From positions 1-64,000 of the forward strand of contig JAJZFH010000056.1 of NCBI GenBank assembly GCA_021805445.1: a stretch of 64,000 nucleotides of DNA. The letters run 5' to 3'. The notes under the pieces were generated by a model. The model had not been told where the DNA came from, made no database searches, and saw nothing but the letters and a program-made list of their open reading frames with translations. Source of the DNA: Pseudomonadota bacterium (GTDB taxonomy: Bacteria; Pseudomonadota; Gammaproteobacteria; Burkholderiales; Ferrovaceae). The number at the start of each line of letters is the position of its first letter. The stretch's first letter is position 1. Both the position numbers and the translations under genes were made by a program. Positions 17,619-27,178 of the stretch are shown here, piece after piece.

Positions 17619-18546
17619 ACGCCCGGAGCGGCGTGCGCTCACCGGAGTCATCCTGTTCGACAAGCCGTTTGGATTGTCGAGCAATCATGCCTTGCAGCGC
17701 GTGCGCCGTCTTTTTCAGGCGCTCAAGGCAGGACACACCGGCACTCTGGACCCCCATGCCACGGGATTGCTCCCTCTGTGTTTGGGAGAAGCCACCAAGT
17801 ATTCAGGATGGATCCTCGATGCACCGAAGACTTATCACGCTACCCTGACTCTGGGACAAACCAGCAGTACAGGGGATGGAGAAGGCGTATTGTGCCCCGG
17901 GCGCCCATTTCTGGGGAATGAAACGACCTTGATGGCTGCGCTTGATGGGTTCCTGGGCCCTCAAACCCAGTTACCCCCCATGCATTCGGCTCTCAAGGTT
18001 CAGGGGCAGACGTTGTACCAGTTGGCGCGCGCTGGTCAGGAAGTGGAACGCACCCCTCGTGCCATTCAGGTTCATGAGATACGTCTCCTCTCCTGGCGAG
18101 AGGATCGGGCGGTCATCGAGACCAGGGTCAGCAAAGGTACCTACATCCGGGTACTGGTCCAGGATATCGGTGCTGCCCTGGGGTGTGGCGCCTACCTGAG
18201 TGGTTTACGACGAACGGCCACCGGCCCTTTTTCCCTGAGCGAGGCGGTGACTCTGGAAGGTCTGGAAGGGATGTCTCAAGCACAGCGCGATGCCTGTCTT
18301 CAACCCGTGGACTGCCTGCTGGCCGGACTGCCGCGCCTCGATCTGCCCCCCGCCCAGGGGCGTGCCCTGAGTCAGGGGCAGATCGTTACGGGGAATCTCC
18401 TCTGGCAGGAATCGCTCTACCGGGTTTATACCCAGAACCATTTTTTGGGATTGGCTCAACCGGATGCCACGCAGGGCAACCTGATGCCGCTGCGCATGAT
18501 GGGTGACGCCTCTTCCACGCTTTTTCAGGAATCCGGTGCCCCATGA
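17596..18546 (+). CDS. truB: tRNA pseudouridine(55) synthase TruB
   Basis: TruB converts uridine 55 of tRNA T-loops to pseudouridine and acts as a tRNA chaperone. The 316-residue product carries the catalytic motif GHTGTLDPHATGLLPLCLG with its Asp, the KTYHATLTLG strand and VSKGTYIRVLVQDIG, followed by a short C-terminal PUA-like part. I chose MKPSKNPE at 17596, inside the end of rbfA; the frame opens six codons earlier. The stop overlaps the ATG of the ABC exporter gene by four bases (ATGA). Confidence 0.95.
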   Translation: MKPSKNPERPERRALTGVILFDKPFGLSSNHALQRVRRLFQALKAGHTGTLDPHATGLLPLCLGEATKYSGWILDAPKTYHATLTLGQTSSTGDGEGVLCPGRPFLGNETTLMAALDGFLGPQTQLPPMHSALKVQGQTLYQLARAGQEVERTPRAIQVHEIRLLSWREDRAVIETRVSKGTYIRVLVQDIGAALGCGAYLSGLRRTATGPFSLSEAVTLEGLEGMSQAQRDACLQPVDCLLAGLPRLDLPPAQGRALSQGQIVTGNLLWQESLYRVYTQNHFLGLAQPDATQGNLMPLRMMGDASSTLFQESGAP

Positions 18547-20396
18547 GACCCCATCATCCCCCATCCGCTTCATCTTCTGCGCCCCATGCGTTTGCAGCAG
18601 GGGACTGGCGGGCCATTCGCGGGTTGATGCCCTATTTGCTGGCATTCAAGGGAAGGGTTTTCTTTGCGTTGTCCTGTCTGGTGTTGGCCAAGGTGGCCAA
18701 TGTGGGCGTACCCCTGCTGCTCAAAGAGATCATCGATCGTCTTGCGCCAGGGAAAGGGGCGCTGGTGGTGCCGGTGGCTTTGGTCCTGTCCTATGGGGCT
18801 TTGCGCTTTTCGACGACCCTGTTCAACGAGTTACGGGATGGGGTCTTTGCCAAAGTGACCCAACGTGCCATTCGCTCCATTGCCTTGTCCGTGTTCCAGC
18901 ATTTGCATGCCCTGAACCTGCGCTTTCATCTGGAACGTCATACCGGGGGGTTGTCACGCGACATTGAACGGGGTACGCGCGGCATTGAAAGTTTATTGCG
19001 TTTCACCCTCTTCAGCATTTTTCCCACTCTGGTGGAAATGGCCATGGTGGCGGGTATTCTGGCCTGGAAATATGATTTCTGGTTCGCTTTGATCACCCTG
19101 GTGACATTGGGGATTTATATTGTGCTGACGGTGGCGATCACCGAGTGGCGCACCCATTTCCGGCGGCGCATGAATGAACTGGATTCCAAGGCCAATGCTC
19201 GCGCCATCGACAGTCTGATCAACTATGAAACGGTCAAATATTTTGGGAATGAGGCCTGGGAAGCGCAACGCTACGATCAGAACTTGGCTCATTGGGAAGA
19301 AGCGGCAGTCAAAAGCCAAACCTCTCTGGCCTTGCTCAATGGAATCCAAAGTCTGATCATCGGGGCAGGTGCAGTGGCCCTGATGCTGCGGGCAACGGCA
19401 GGGGTGTCTGCTGGACGCCTGACCGTGGGGGATCTGGTGTTGATCAATGCTCTTTTATTGCAACTGTACATGCCTCTGAACTTTCTGGGGGTGGTCTATC
19501 GCGAAATCAAGCAGTCCTTGGCGGACATGGACCGCCTGTTTCGATTATTGACGGTGGAAACGGAGATTCGTGACTGTCCTGATGCTCGACCTTTACAGGT
19601 TGGCGCTGGGGTCGTTCGTTTTGAAGCGGTGGATTTTGCCTATGACGAACGACGTGCCATTCTGCATCAGGTGGATTTCGAGATTCCAGCGGGACATAAA
19701 GTGGCGGTGGTTGGGTCGAGCGGGGCAGGAAAGTCCACACTGTCTCGCCTTTTGTTCCGTTTCTATGACGTGCAACAGGGGCGCATACTGATCGATGGTC
19801 AGGACATCCGCCAGATTACCCAACAATCCCTGCGTGCTGCGATCGGTATCGTGCCCCAGGATACCGTGTTGTTCAATGATACGATCTATGCCAACATCGC
19901 TTACGGACAGCCCGGTGCTGCACGTGAGGAGGTTCTGCGCTGTGCTCAGGCCGCCCATATCCATGCGTTTATCGAAAGTTTGCCTGAAGGGTATGAAACC
20001 CAGGTGGGGGAACGGGGCCTCAAACTGTCCGGCGGTGAAAAGCAGCGTGTCGCGATTGCCCGCACCCTGCTCAAGGCACCGCGCATTCTGGTATTCGATG
20101 AGGCCACCTCTGCCCTCGATTCCCACTTCGAGCGGGAAATCCAGGAAGAGTTGTCCTCCATGGCGCGTCACCATACCACCCTGGTCATTGCGCATCGTTT
20201 GTCCACCATCATCGATGCCGATCAGATCATGGTCATGGAAGCGGGGCGTATCCTGGAACGGGGGACACATCTCGAGTTATTGGCCAGGAATGGGCGATAT
20301 GCGGAACTATGGGCCCTGCAGCAGTCGGAGGAGGGCAGAGCAGAAAAACCAACGGGCAGGCGTATCGGGCTCACCAGCCCGGTGGCCCAGGTTTAG
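18543..20396 (+). CDS. Atm1-type ABC exporter, fused permease and ATPase
   Basis: This 617-residue half-transporter has about six membrane segments (about 40-330) followed by an ATPase domain. Visible motifs are Walker A GSSGAGKST, signature LSGGEKQRVAIAR, Walker B ILVFDEATSALD and the H-loop VIAHRLSTI. The transmembrane sequence NELDSKANARAIDSLINYETVKYF is characteristic of the Atm1/HMT1 group, which exports glutathione-linked compounds or heavy metals and supports iron-sulfur metabolism in mitochondria. The bacterial substrate cannot be stated from sequence. The start overlaps truB by four bases, and the 3' end overlaps the convergent pbpG-like gene by four bases. Confidence 0.9.
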   Translation: MRPHHPPSASSSAPHAFAAGDWRAIRGLMPYLLAFKGRVFFALSCLVLAKVANVGVPLLLKEIIDRLAPGKGALVVPVALVLSYGALRFSTTLFNELRDGVFAKVTQRAIRSIALSVFQHLHALNLRFHLERHTGGLSRDIERGTRGIESLLRFTLFSIFPTLVEMAMVAGILAWKYDFWFALITLVTLGIYIVLTVAITEWRTHFRRRMNELDSKANARAIDSLINYETVKYFGNEAWEAQRYDQNLAHWEEAAVKSQTSLALLNGIQSLIIGAGAVALMLRATAGVSAGRLTVGDLVLINALLLQLYMPLNFLGVVYREIKQSLADMDRLFRLLTVETEIRDCPDARPLQVGAGVVRFEAVDFAYDERRAILHQVDFEIPAGHKVAVVGSSGAGKSTLSRLLFRFYDVQQGRILIDGQDIRQITQQSLRAAIGIVPQDTVLFNDTIYANIAYGQPGAAREEVLRCAQAAHIHAFIESLPEGYETQVGERGLKLSGGEKQRVAIARTLLKAPRILVFDEATSALDSHFEREIQEELSSMARHHTTLVIAHRLSTIIDADQIMVMEAGRILERGTHLELLARNGRYAELWALQQSEEGRAEKPTGRRIGLTSPVAQV

Positions 20397-21337
20397 AGGG
20401 CGACGCCCGATTTCGGAACGGGTTTGGCCGACAACAGTCCTAAAGCGGTCTGGTCCTGCACTTCCAGCCAACGTCGCACCCGATTGGCATCAGAAAAGCG
20501 GGCATGATGACCACGGGAATCAAGCAGGACGATGATGGTAGGACGCTGATGGATGGTGGCTTGCATGACCAAGCATTGTCCCGCTTCATTGATGAAACCG
20601 GTTTTGGATAGGCCGATTTGCCAGCCTTCCTGAGCGACCAGGGGATTGGTATTGCGCAAGGTGACCAAGCGTCCTCCCCGCCCGATCGGAACCTGGATCT
20701 CGGAGCGGGTGGTGATCTCGTGAATCAGGGGGACCTTGACGGCAGTTTCCACCAGCACGGCCAGATCCTGGGCCGTGGCGACATTGGCGCCATTGAGTCC
20801 GCTGGAATCTTCAAAATGAGTGTCTTTCATGCCCAACTTCTGGGCTTGCAGGTTCATTTGCTGAACAAAGGCTGCGGTACCCCCAGGAAAATTCCGGGCG
20901 AGCGCGGCGGCGGCGCGGTTTTCAGAGGCAACCAAAGCCATGCGCAAGAAATCAAGACGGGTCGCCTGAGTGCCCACGCGCAGGTGGGAATGACTGTAAC
21001 GCAGCGTGTCCACGTCTTCCTGACTCACGGTCAAGGTTTCCTCCAGATTCTGATGATTCTGAATGACCACCAGTGCCGTCATCAACTTGGTGATGGAAGC
21101 GATGGGGTGGGCAGGTTCGGGATTTTTGGCATAAACGACTTTCTGGGTCTGTTCATCCACGACCAAAGCCGTGACTGACAGAAGGACCATGTGCCGGGGG
21201 TCTGGATCGACCTGGGCTGCGTGATGGTGGTGATGCAGATGGTGCACCCGCGCTTCGGCCAACGGAACATGGGTGACAAGGAGGGCCATGAACCCCGTGA
21301 GGACCCAGAAGCGCAAAGCAGAAGAGGATAAAAACAT
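20393..21337 (-). CDS. pbpG: D-alanyl-D-alanine endopeptidase, PBP7-like
   Basis: The 314-residue product starts with a signal peptide (MFLSSSALRFWVLTGF to about residue 30) and then a short histidine-rich run (HHLHHHHH). The penicillin-binding core follows, with SITK as the SxxK nucleophile motif, SEN as SxN and KTG in LSKTGF. This is the low-molecular-weight S11 family, and the pattern matches PBP7/PbpG, a periplasmic endopeptidase that cuts peptidoglycan cross-links. The upstream frame would add 20 residues without a signal-peptide character, so I chose the ATG at 21337. The His-rich stretch after cleavage might bind metal, but that is a guess. Confidence 0.9.
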   Translation of the reverse strand: MFLSSSALRFWVLTGFMALLVTHVPLAEARVHHLHHHHHAAQVDPDPRHMVLLSVTALVVDEQTQKVVYAKNPEPAHPIASITKLMTALVVIQNHQNLEETLTVSQEDVDTLRYSHSHLRVGTQATRLDFLRMALVASENRAAAALARNFPGGTAAFVQQMNLQAQKLGMKDTHFEDSSGLNGANVATAQDLAVLVETAVKVPLIHEITTRSEIQVPIGRGGRLVTLRNTNPLVAQEGWQIGLSKTGFINEAGQCLVMQATIHQRPTIIVLLDSRGHHARFSDANRVRRWLEVQDQTALGLLSAKPVPKSGVAL

Positions 21338-21402
21338 GGGTGTATTCCGGGGTGGATGAAACGGTTCAACGATACAAAAAAAATCCCTGAGATGCAAGGG
21401 GT

Positions 21403-24400
21403 TTACCCCGATTTACCGTGATTTTCCCAGAATTTTTCAAGACGGGGTACGGAAACGGGGTATGGCGTCTTGAGCGATTGTGCAAAGAGAGCGCAATGCA
21501 ACTCTTCCAGCAGCCAGCGAAACTCCTCCAGTGCTGGACTGGGCCCTCGCCGCCGGAGGGTATCTGCCCAGCGACGTTCCAGGCGCATCAGGTCGGTGTT
21601 CTTGCGGATATCTCCAGCAAGGTCGCGGGGCAACTTCTCCAAACGGATTTCCATGGCGTGCAAGTAGCGAGGAAAATGGGCCAGTTTGGCGGGAGGAGTG
21701 GTGCGCAGCGCGGTAAAATTCATCAGGCGTTGACGGCGATGCTCCAGTTCCTTCAAAGGACCTGCCAGGTCCGGTTGGCGTGACAGTTGGGCCAGACGTT
21801 GAACCACATTCCGGTGTCGTGTGAAAATGTCGTGGAATAAGGCCACCTGGATTTTCAGGGATTGATCCAGGCTACTCTTGAGGGATTGGAGACGATGCTG
21901 GAACTCGGTACGCGTGTGCGGCGGAATACCTTCATCCGGCAACCATTGGCGTAGTATCTGTTGAAGTAACAGGTCGAAGAGGGTGTCTGCCGTGACCGGA
22001 TCCCCATTTTGGGCCAGACGGGCAAACTCAGTAAGGAGGGGAAGGAGGTCGGGTCGGGTATTCGACCCTTTGAGCCGTAGCGGGGCCAGACTCAAATGGG
22101 CCAATCGGCGGATTCCCGCTCGGGTACTGGAGAGGGCTTCTTCCTGATCGTCGAAGGCCACCAGATCCACGGTCTGGCCTCGATCCACCAACCCAGGATA
22201 GACCGTAAGGACGATGCCCGCGCGCGCCAGTGTCCGGGGGCCGGAAAGTTCCTCGAAATCCCAACGGGTCAGTCCCTTTCGTACCCAGTCCGGTTCTTTT
22301 TCGGGACTCAGAGTGCGAAGGAGCGGGTTGTTCCATTGAGCCCGCAGTAGGTCGAGGTCACGGCCACTGGCGATTTCCCGACCCGCTTCATCGGCCAGGA
22401 GCAGTCGCATTTTCAGGTGTTCTGGGGGGGTGGCCCAATCCTCCGGGGATACCGTCTGTCCGCTGCGTTGGTGGACAAAATGACTCAATTGGGGAAGAAG
22501 TGCGCCTCGAGTGGGACCATGACGCTCCAGAAAAGCCGTGACAGTGGGAGGCAGGGGCACCAGGGTACGACGCAGGGTACCGGGCAGTTTTTTTAATAGA
22601 AAGGTAATTTTTTCGCGGATCAGGCCGGGGACCAGCCAATCCAGTGGAGCATTGTCCAACAGGGACAGCACGGGCAAGGGCAGGGTCAGGGTGACTCCAT
22701 CGAGAGGATGCCCAGGCTCAAAACGGTAGGTCAGAGGCCAGTCCTGCCCTCCCCAGGAAAAGTGGTCGGGAAACTGAACTTCGGTAATGTCCCCGGCGGC
22801 ATGGCGCATCAGAAATTCACGGGTCATGAGCAGCGGGTCCGGGTGGCCCGGAGTCCGTTCGCGCAACCAATGATTCAGGCGCTGGGCGCTCCATACCTCG
22901 AGAGGCAAGCAATCCTCATAAAAGGCGCAGAGGTCTTCTTCGGGAATCAGAACGCCCTGGCGCCGCCCCTTATGTTCCAACGCCAGTACTTCAGCCATGG
23001 TAGCCAGGTTATGGACCAGAAAAGGAGGCGGTTTCTTCAATTCTCCCGCGACGAGGCCATGCTGGATAAAGACTCGCCGCGCCTCGTGGGGTGCGATGGG
23101 ACCATACCGCACAGGGCGGCGGGCCACCAGGGTCAGGCCATAGAGCGTCACTTTTTCATAGGCATTGACCTGTTCGCCTTGGGGGTCCCAGTAGGGATCA
23201 CCATAACTGCGTTGAACCAGTGGTCCGGCGGCGACTTCGATCCATTCCGGTTGGATGGGGGCCACCAGACGGGCCTGGATGCCTTCGGTTTCTGCCAGTT
23301 CGGCCGCCATGATCCAGCGCGGGCGTTCCTTACCCCGCCCTCCAGAGGGGATCCGGAAACGAATACCGCGCGGGCCGAGATAATTCTGCGCTTCCCGATC
23401 CCATTGGCCGATCTGGCCCAGTAATCCGCAGAGTAAGGCGCGGTGGATACTTTCTGGCGGGGCGGGATTTTCGTTCGGCAGCCACTGCCGTTCAGCCATC
23501 AGCCCCACCAGTTGACCGTGTAACTCGCGCCATTCACGCACCCGTGCAGGAGAGAGGTAATTGCGCAGGCAGAAGTGCGCCAGTTGGCGTCCCGATTTGC
23601 GGTGTCGAAAGGCTTCCTGTACCTTGTCCCAGATCTGGAGAAGGGCCAGGAATTCTGAACCGGTTTGGAGGAACTGGGCATGGTGGGCATCGGCTCGGCT
23701 GCGATCATCAGAGGGGCGCATGCGCGGATCTTGCACACTCAGGGCTGCCACCAGGACCAGGATTTCCCGTAGGCAACCCAGGTCACGAGCAGCGAGAACC
23801 ATGCGACCCAAACGCGGGTCGAGGGGGAGAGGAGCCAGTTCACGGCCCAACTGGGTGAGTAGGCGGGCTTCGTCCATGGCCCCCAGTTCATGCAGGAGTC
23901 GATAACCTTCTTCGATGGCGCGTGGGGTAGGACTGTCAAGCAGAGGAAGGGTATCCAGACTGCCCAATCCCAGGTGGGCCAGACGCAGGATGACGCTGGC
24001 AAGGGAGGTACGAAGAATTTCGGGTGTGGTGAAGGGTGGGCGTGCGGCAAAGTCCACCTCGCCATACAGTCGAATGCAGATTCCGGCCGCCACCCGCCCA
24101 CAACGCCCGGCACGCTGGCGGGCCGCAGCCTGAGAGATCTTTTCCACGCGCAACTGGGTGACCTTGGTGCGCAGACTGTAGCGATTGACGCGGGCCAATC
24201 CCGTATCGATGACAAAGTGGATACCCGGCACGGTCAGGGAAGTTTCGGCCACATTGGTGGCCAACACGATGCGTCTCCCCGTGCCCGCTTGAAAAACCCG
24301 ATCCTGTTCGGCTTGAGATTGACGGGCGTAGAGCGGTAAGATCTCGGTGTGGGGGGGGTGGTGCTTGCGCAGAGCCTCGGCAGTTTTCCGGATATCCCGT

Positions 24401-25164
24401 TCTCCCGGCAGGAAGATCAGAATGTCACCCCGAGCATGCAGATCTCCCAACTCGTCCACGGCATTCAGCAATGCCTGGAGATCCCGGTCTTCGTCATCGT
24501 CGGTTTCTTCCTCGGAGGGTGCCTCGATGGAGCGCCAGCGGATTTCCACCGGCCAGGTTCGCCCTGATACTTCGATGACCGGGGCTTGGCCAAAGTGAGT
24601 CGACAGTCGTTCTGCTTCGAGGGTGGCGGAGGTCAGAACCACTTTGAGGTCGGGGCGACGGGGGAGCAGACATTTCAGATAGCCCATCAGAAAGTCCATG
24701 TTGAGACTACGCTCATGTACTTCATCGAGGATCAGGGTGTCATAGCGACGCAATTCGGGATCATGGGCGATTTCGGCCAACAGGATTCCTTCGGTCATGA
24801 CCTTGATGAAGGAGCGGTCCGATACCTGATCGTGGAAACGAACCTGATAACCCACGGCTTCACCCAGGCGGGTTCCCAGTTCCTGGGCGAGACGTTGCGC
24901 CACGCTGCGCGCCGCCACACGGCGTGGCTGCGTACATCCGATCAGTCCCTCCACACCTCGTTCAAGAAGCAGGCAGAGTTGTGGGAGTTGAGTGGTTTTT
25001 CCAGACCCGGTTTCTCCACAGACAATGGTGACGGGATGGCGAGACACGGCGGACAGTATTTCTTCCCGTGCCGCCAGCACCGGCAAGTCACTGGTCAACA
25101 CAGGGCGCGGCAAGGTCTCCCGACGCCGGGCTTGAACGGCGGGAGAAAAGGGTTTGTGCCTCAT
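21403..25164 (-). CDS. hrpA: ATP-dependent RNA helicase HrpA
   Basis: This 1253-residue protein belongs to the DEAH/RHA helicases, and HrpA in E. coli acts on mRNA and stalled ribosomes. Motifs are Walker A GETGSGKTTQ at about residue 50, DEVHERSLNMDF as motif II, SATLEAERLS, and QRAGRCGR as motif VI. A helicase-associated domain, an OB fold and a long DUF3418-type C-terminus follow, giving the typical length of about 1250-1300. Motif II reads DEVH where the family name-giving sequence is DEAH. The gene overlaps the glycosyltransferase gene behind it by four bases (ATGA). Confidence 0.95.
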   Translation of the reverse strand: MRHKPFSPAVQARRRETLPRPVLTSDLPVLAAREEILSAVSRHPVTIVCGETGSGKTTQLPQLCLLLERGVEGLIGCTQPRRVAARSVAQRLAQELGTRLGEAVGYQVRFHDQVSDRSFIKVMTEGILLAEIAHDPELRRYDTLILDEVHERSLNMDFLMGYLKCLLPRRPDLKVVLTSATLEAERLSTHFGQAPVIEVSGRTWPVEIRWRSIEAPSEEETDDDEDRDLQALLNAVDELGDLHARGDILIFLPGERDIRKTAEALRKHHPPHTEILPLYARQSQAEQDRVFQAGTGRRIVLATNVAETSLTVPGIHFVIDTGLARVNRYSLRTKVTQLRVEKISQAAARQRAGRCGRVAAGICIRLYGEVDFAARPPFTTPEILRTSLASVILRLAHLGLGSLDTLPLLDSPTPRAIEEGYRLLHELGAMDEARLLTQLGRELAPLPLDPRLGRMVLAARDLGCLREILVLVAALSVQDPRMRPSDDRSRADAHHAQFLQTGSEFLALLQIWDKVQEAFRHRKSGRQLAHFCLRNYLSPARVREWRELHGQLVGLMAERQWLPNENPAPPESIHRALLCGLLGQIGQWDREAQNYLGPRGIRFRIPSGGRGKERPRWIMAAELAETEGIQARLVAPIQPEWIEVAAGPLVQRSYGDPYWDPQGEQVNAYEKVTLYGLTLVARRPVRYGPIAPHEARRVFIQHGLVAGELKKPPPFLVHNLATMAEVLALEHKGRRQGVLIPEEDLCAFYEDCLPLEVWSAQRLNHWLRERTPGHPDPLLMTREFLMRHAAGDITEVQFPDHFSWGGQDWPLTYRFEPGHPLDGVTLTLPLPVLSLLDNAPLDWLVPGLIREKITFLLKKLPGTLRRTLVPLPPTVTAFLERHGPTRGALLPQLSHFVHQRSGQTVSPEDWATPPEHLKMRLLLADEAGREIASGRDLDLLRAQWNNPLLRTLSPEKEPDWVRKGLTRWDFEELSGPRTLARAGIVLTVYPGLVDRGQTVDLVAFDDQEEALSSTRAGIRRLAHLSLAPLRLKGSNTRPDLLPLLTEFARLAQNGDPVTADTLFDLLLQQILRQWLPDEGIPPHTRTEFQHRLQSLKSSLDQSLKIQVALFHDIFTRHRNVVQRLAQLSRQPDLAGPLKELEHRRQRLMNFTALRTTPPAKLAHFPRYLHAMEIRLEKLPRDLAGDIRKNTDLMRLERRWADTLRRRGPSPALEEFRWLLEELHCALFAQSLKTPYPVSVPRLEKFWENHGKSG

Positions 25165-26825
25165 CGAGCCGAGTGGGTCAGGAGGAGGAATCGTTCATTC
25201 CGGTCTCCAGGACGTTCTGCACTCCAGCGTAGGTGCCAACCTGGGGGTACCAAAAAGGCATTCTGTCCATTGGATTGCACCAGCCAGAGGGAACAGTGAA
25301 CGTGAGGATCCAGTTCCCGCCGTTCGGTATGAAGGTCGAGAGTATCGTCCAGCAATCCGCGCTGGGGTTCCCCCAGGCCTGTGCTCATGACGCAGCCATG
25401 GGCGCGAGGCAGTGCTCTTCCCAGCGAAAGCATGACTCCCTCATAACTGCGTGAGGCTTCCACGTAGGGCAACCAGAGGGACATGACCAGCATCCAGGAA
25501 ACCGTCATACCCACCGACCAGTTGATCAGGGCGCGCCGGGGAGACGGATGGGAATGAAAAATGGTGAAGGCCCAGAGCAGCGTCAAAAACAGGGAGAAAG
25601 CGAAAGGCAGTGCCTGGAAATGCGTATGAAAGTCAGGTAGTTGGGCATCGAGGTAATGTACGATGCCGACGGGCCAACCCGTCATCTGGGCAATCCAGCC
25701 CAACCACAGCAAGGTGGTCAGAAGCCCGAAAGTCAGCATGCCGAACCAGTCCAGTGCGCTGGTGGCACCCCGTCGTAATCCGTCCAGTCCGCCTGTCGCC
25801 AGCAAGGTAAAGGGAAGGAGGAGGGGTAGGGCATTGCCTTCACGGGGAGAAGTGCATAGACCCAGAACGATGAGCCAGAGCCCCAGCATCAGTAACAGAA
25901 AACGGGTCTGAGGTTTTTCCCAGGTCCGTTTCCCCCCGGTCCATAGTACCCCCAGGGCCAAGGGAGCCGCTGGCCAGGCAAACCAACTGGAAACGGCCAG
26001 ATAGTAAAGGGGGGAAGCATCGGTGACCAACCATGTCTCTGGATGCAGGAAAGGGCCGAACAACAGGGGTTTCCAGAGAACATAGGTGGCGGGATGGTCG
26101 AGTGCCAGAAGGATGGGCCAGATGACCAGGAAGGGGATGGCCCCCATGGCCCAGAAGAGTGTGAACCGTCCCGTCTGGGGCGGACGAAATTCATGGATCA
26201 GAGCGGGGGCCAGGATCAACAGGGGCAAGAGTAAGGGGAACGCCAATGTGCCCTGGGACAGAAACGCCATGCCGAATCCGATTCCTCCCATCAATCCTCC
26301 CCGGACGGTTTGAGTCCGTCCCATGGGAAGGGCGGCCACGACCCATGAGACGCCCATCAACCAGGACAAATCCGTACTCATCTCATGAGCACGGATGACC
26401 AACCCCACGCTTCCGATGAAGACCAGGATGGCTAAACGAAGGGTTCTGGGACCGTAGAGATGACGGGCGGCCAGGGCAATTCCCGCAAAGGTCCCCACCA
26501 TGAACAGTCCGCTGGCCAGACGTGCCGCATCGTGAGGAGGGACGAGGTGGAAGGAGAGGCGCACCAGAATTGCGCCCAGCCAATAGTACAGGGGAGGGTG
26601 GGCGAGGTAGGGTTCACCGGCCAGGGTGGGGGATAACCAGGATCCCCCATTCAGCATGCCGTGGATGATTCCTTGGCTGACCGCCTCGTCGTACTTCCAT
26701 GGGGTATGCCCCGTCAGGCCAGGCAGAAGCCAGGCGAGACAGATGAGGAGAAAAAGTACGATCTTGAGGGGTGTGGCAGTCCCGTCGAAATTAAGGGTTC
26801 TATCGATCAACGATCCGGAAGCCAC
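25161..26825 (-). CDS. ArnT-like membrane glycosyltransferase (PMT family)
   Basis: The 554-residue protein has about a dozen hydrophobic segments and a PMT/ArnT-type N-terminus: WKYDEAVSQGIIHGML, with the Asp-Glu of the first periplasmic loop, and AHPPLYYWLG. Relatives transfer a sugar from an undecaprenyl or dolichyl carrier, for example aminoarabinose to lipid A by ArnT. The substrate is not predictable here, and no arn genes are nearby. It starts with GTG, preceded by aaggga, and its end overlaps the hrpA start by four bases, so the two may be cotranscribed. Confidence 0.8.
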   Translation of the reverse strand: MASGSLIDRTLNFDGTATPLKIVLFLLICLAWLLPGLTGHTPWKYDEAVSQGIIHGMLNGGSWLSPTLAGEPYLAHPPLYYWLGAILVRLSFHLVPPHDAARLASGLFMVGTFAGIALAARHLYGPRTLRLAILVFIGSVGLVIRAHEMSTDLSWLMGVSWVVAALPMGRTQTVRGGLMGGIGFGMAFLSQGTLAFPLLLPLLILAPALIHEFRPPQTGRFTLFWAMGAIPFLVIWPILLALDHPATYVLWKPLLFGPFLHPETWLVTDASPLYYLAVSSWFAWPAAPLALGVLWTGGKRTWEKPQTRFLLLMLGLWLIVLGLCTSPREGNALPLLLPFTLLATGGLDGLRRGATSALDWFGMLTFGLLTTLLWLGWIAQMTGWPVGIVHYLDAQLPDFHTHFQALPFAFSLFLTLLWAFTIFHSHPSPRRALINWSVGMTVSWMLVMSLWLPYVEASRSYEGVMLSLGRALPRAHGCVMSTGLGEPQRGLLDDTLDLHTERRELDPHVHCSLWLVQSNGQNAFLVPPGWHLRWSAERPGDRNERFLLLTHSAR

Positions 26826-26882
26826 AGTGATCCCTTTGCAGTTCCACCCCCCATCCTCAGTGACGAGTCGTGGGGGGATGGA

Positions 26883-27089
26883 TTACTTGCGGGCGTATTT
26901 TTGACGGAATTTCTCGACCCGTCCGGCGGTATCCACGATTTTCTGTTTACCGGTATAGAAGGGATGACAGGCTGAGCAGACTTCCACGGAAAGGGCTGGC
27001 TTGCCCATCGTGGAGCGGGTGACGAAAGAGTTACCGCAACTGCAGGTTACGGTGAGGTCATTGTAGGTGGGGTGAATATCAGCTTTCAT
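26883..27089 (-). CDS. rpmE: 50S ribosomal protein L31, zinc-binding type
   Basis: This 68-residue protein begins [16 protein letters not shown] and has the four zinc ligands C16, C18, C37 and C40 (CSCG and [10 protein letters not shown]). That makes it the C+ zinc-binding L31 form and not the zinc-independent paralogue YkgM. The ATG at 27089 matches family N-termini; the frame opens 19 codons earlier without support. It lies immediately downstream of rho, a common neighbourhood. Confidence 0.95.
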   Translation of the reverse strand: MKADIHPTYNDLTVTCSCGNSFVTRSTMGKPALSVEVCSACHPFYTGKQKIVDTAGRVEKFRQKYARK

Positions 27090-27178
27090 GAGCGTTCCTG
27101 TACGTGAGCCGGGGTATACGGCACCAAACCCAAAATTATGCGCCAAAATAAGATTTCATGCAAGTCACTGACGCGTGG

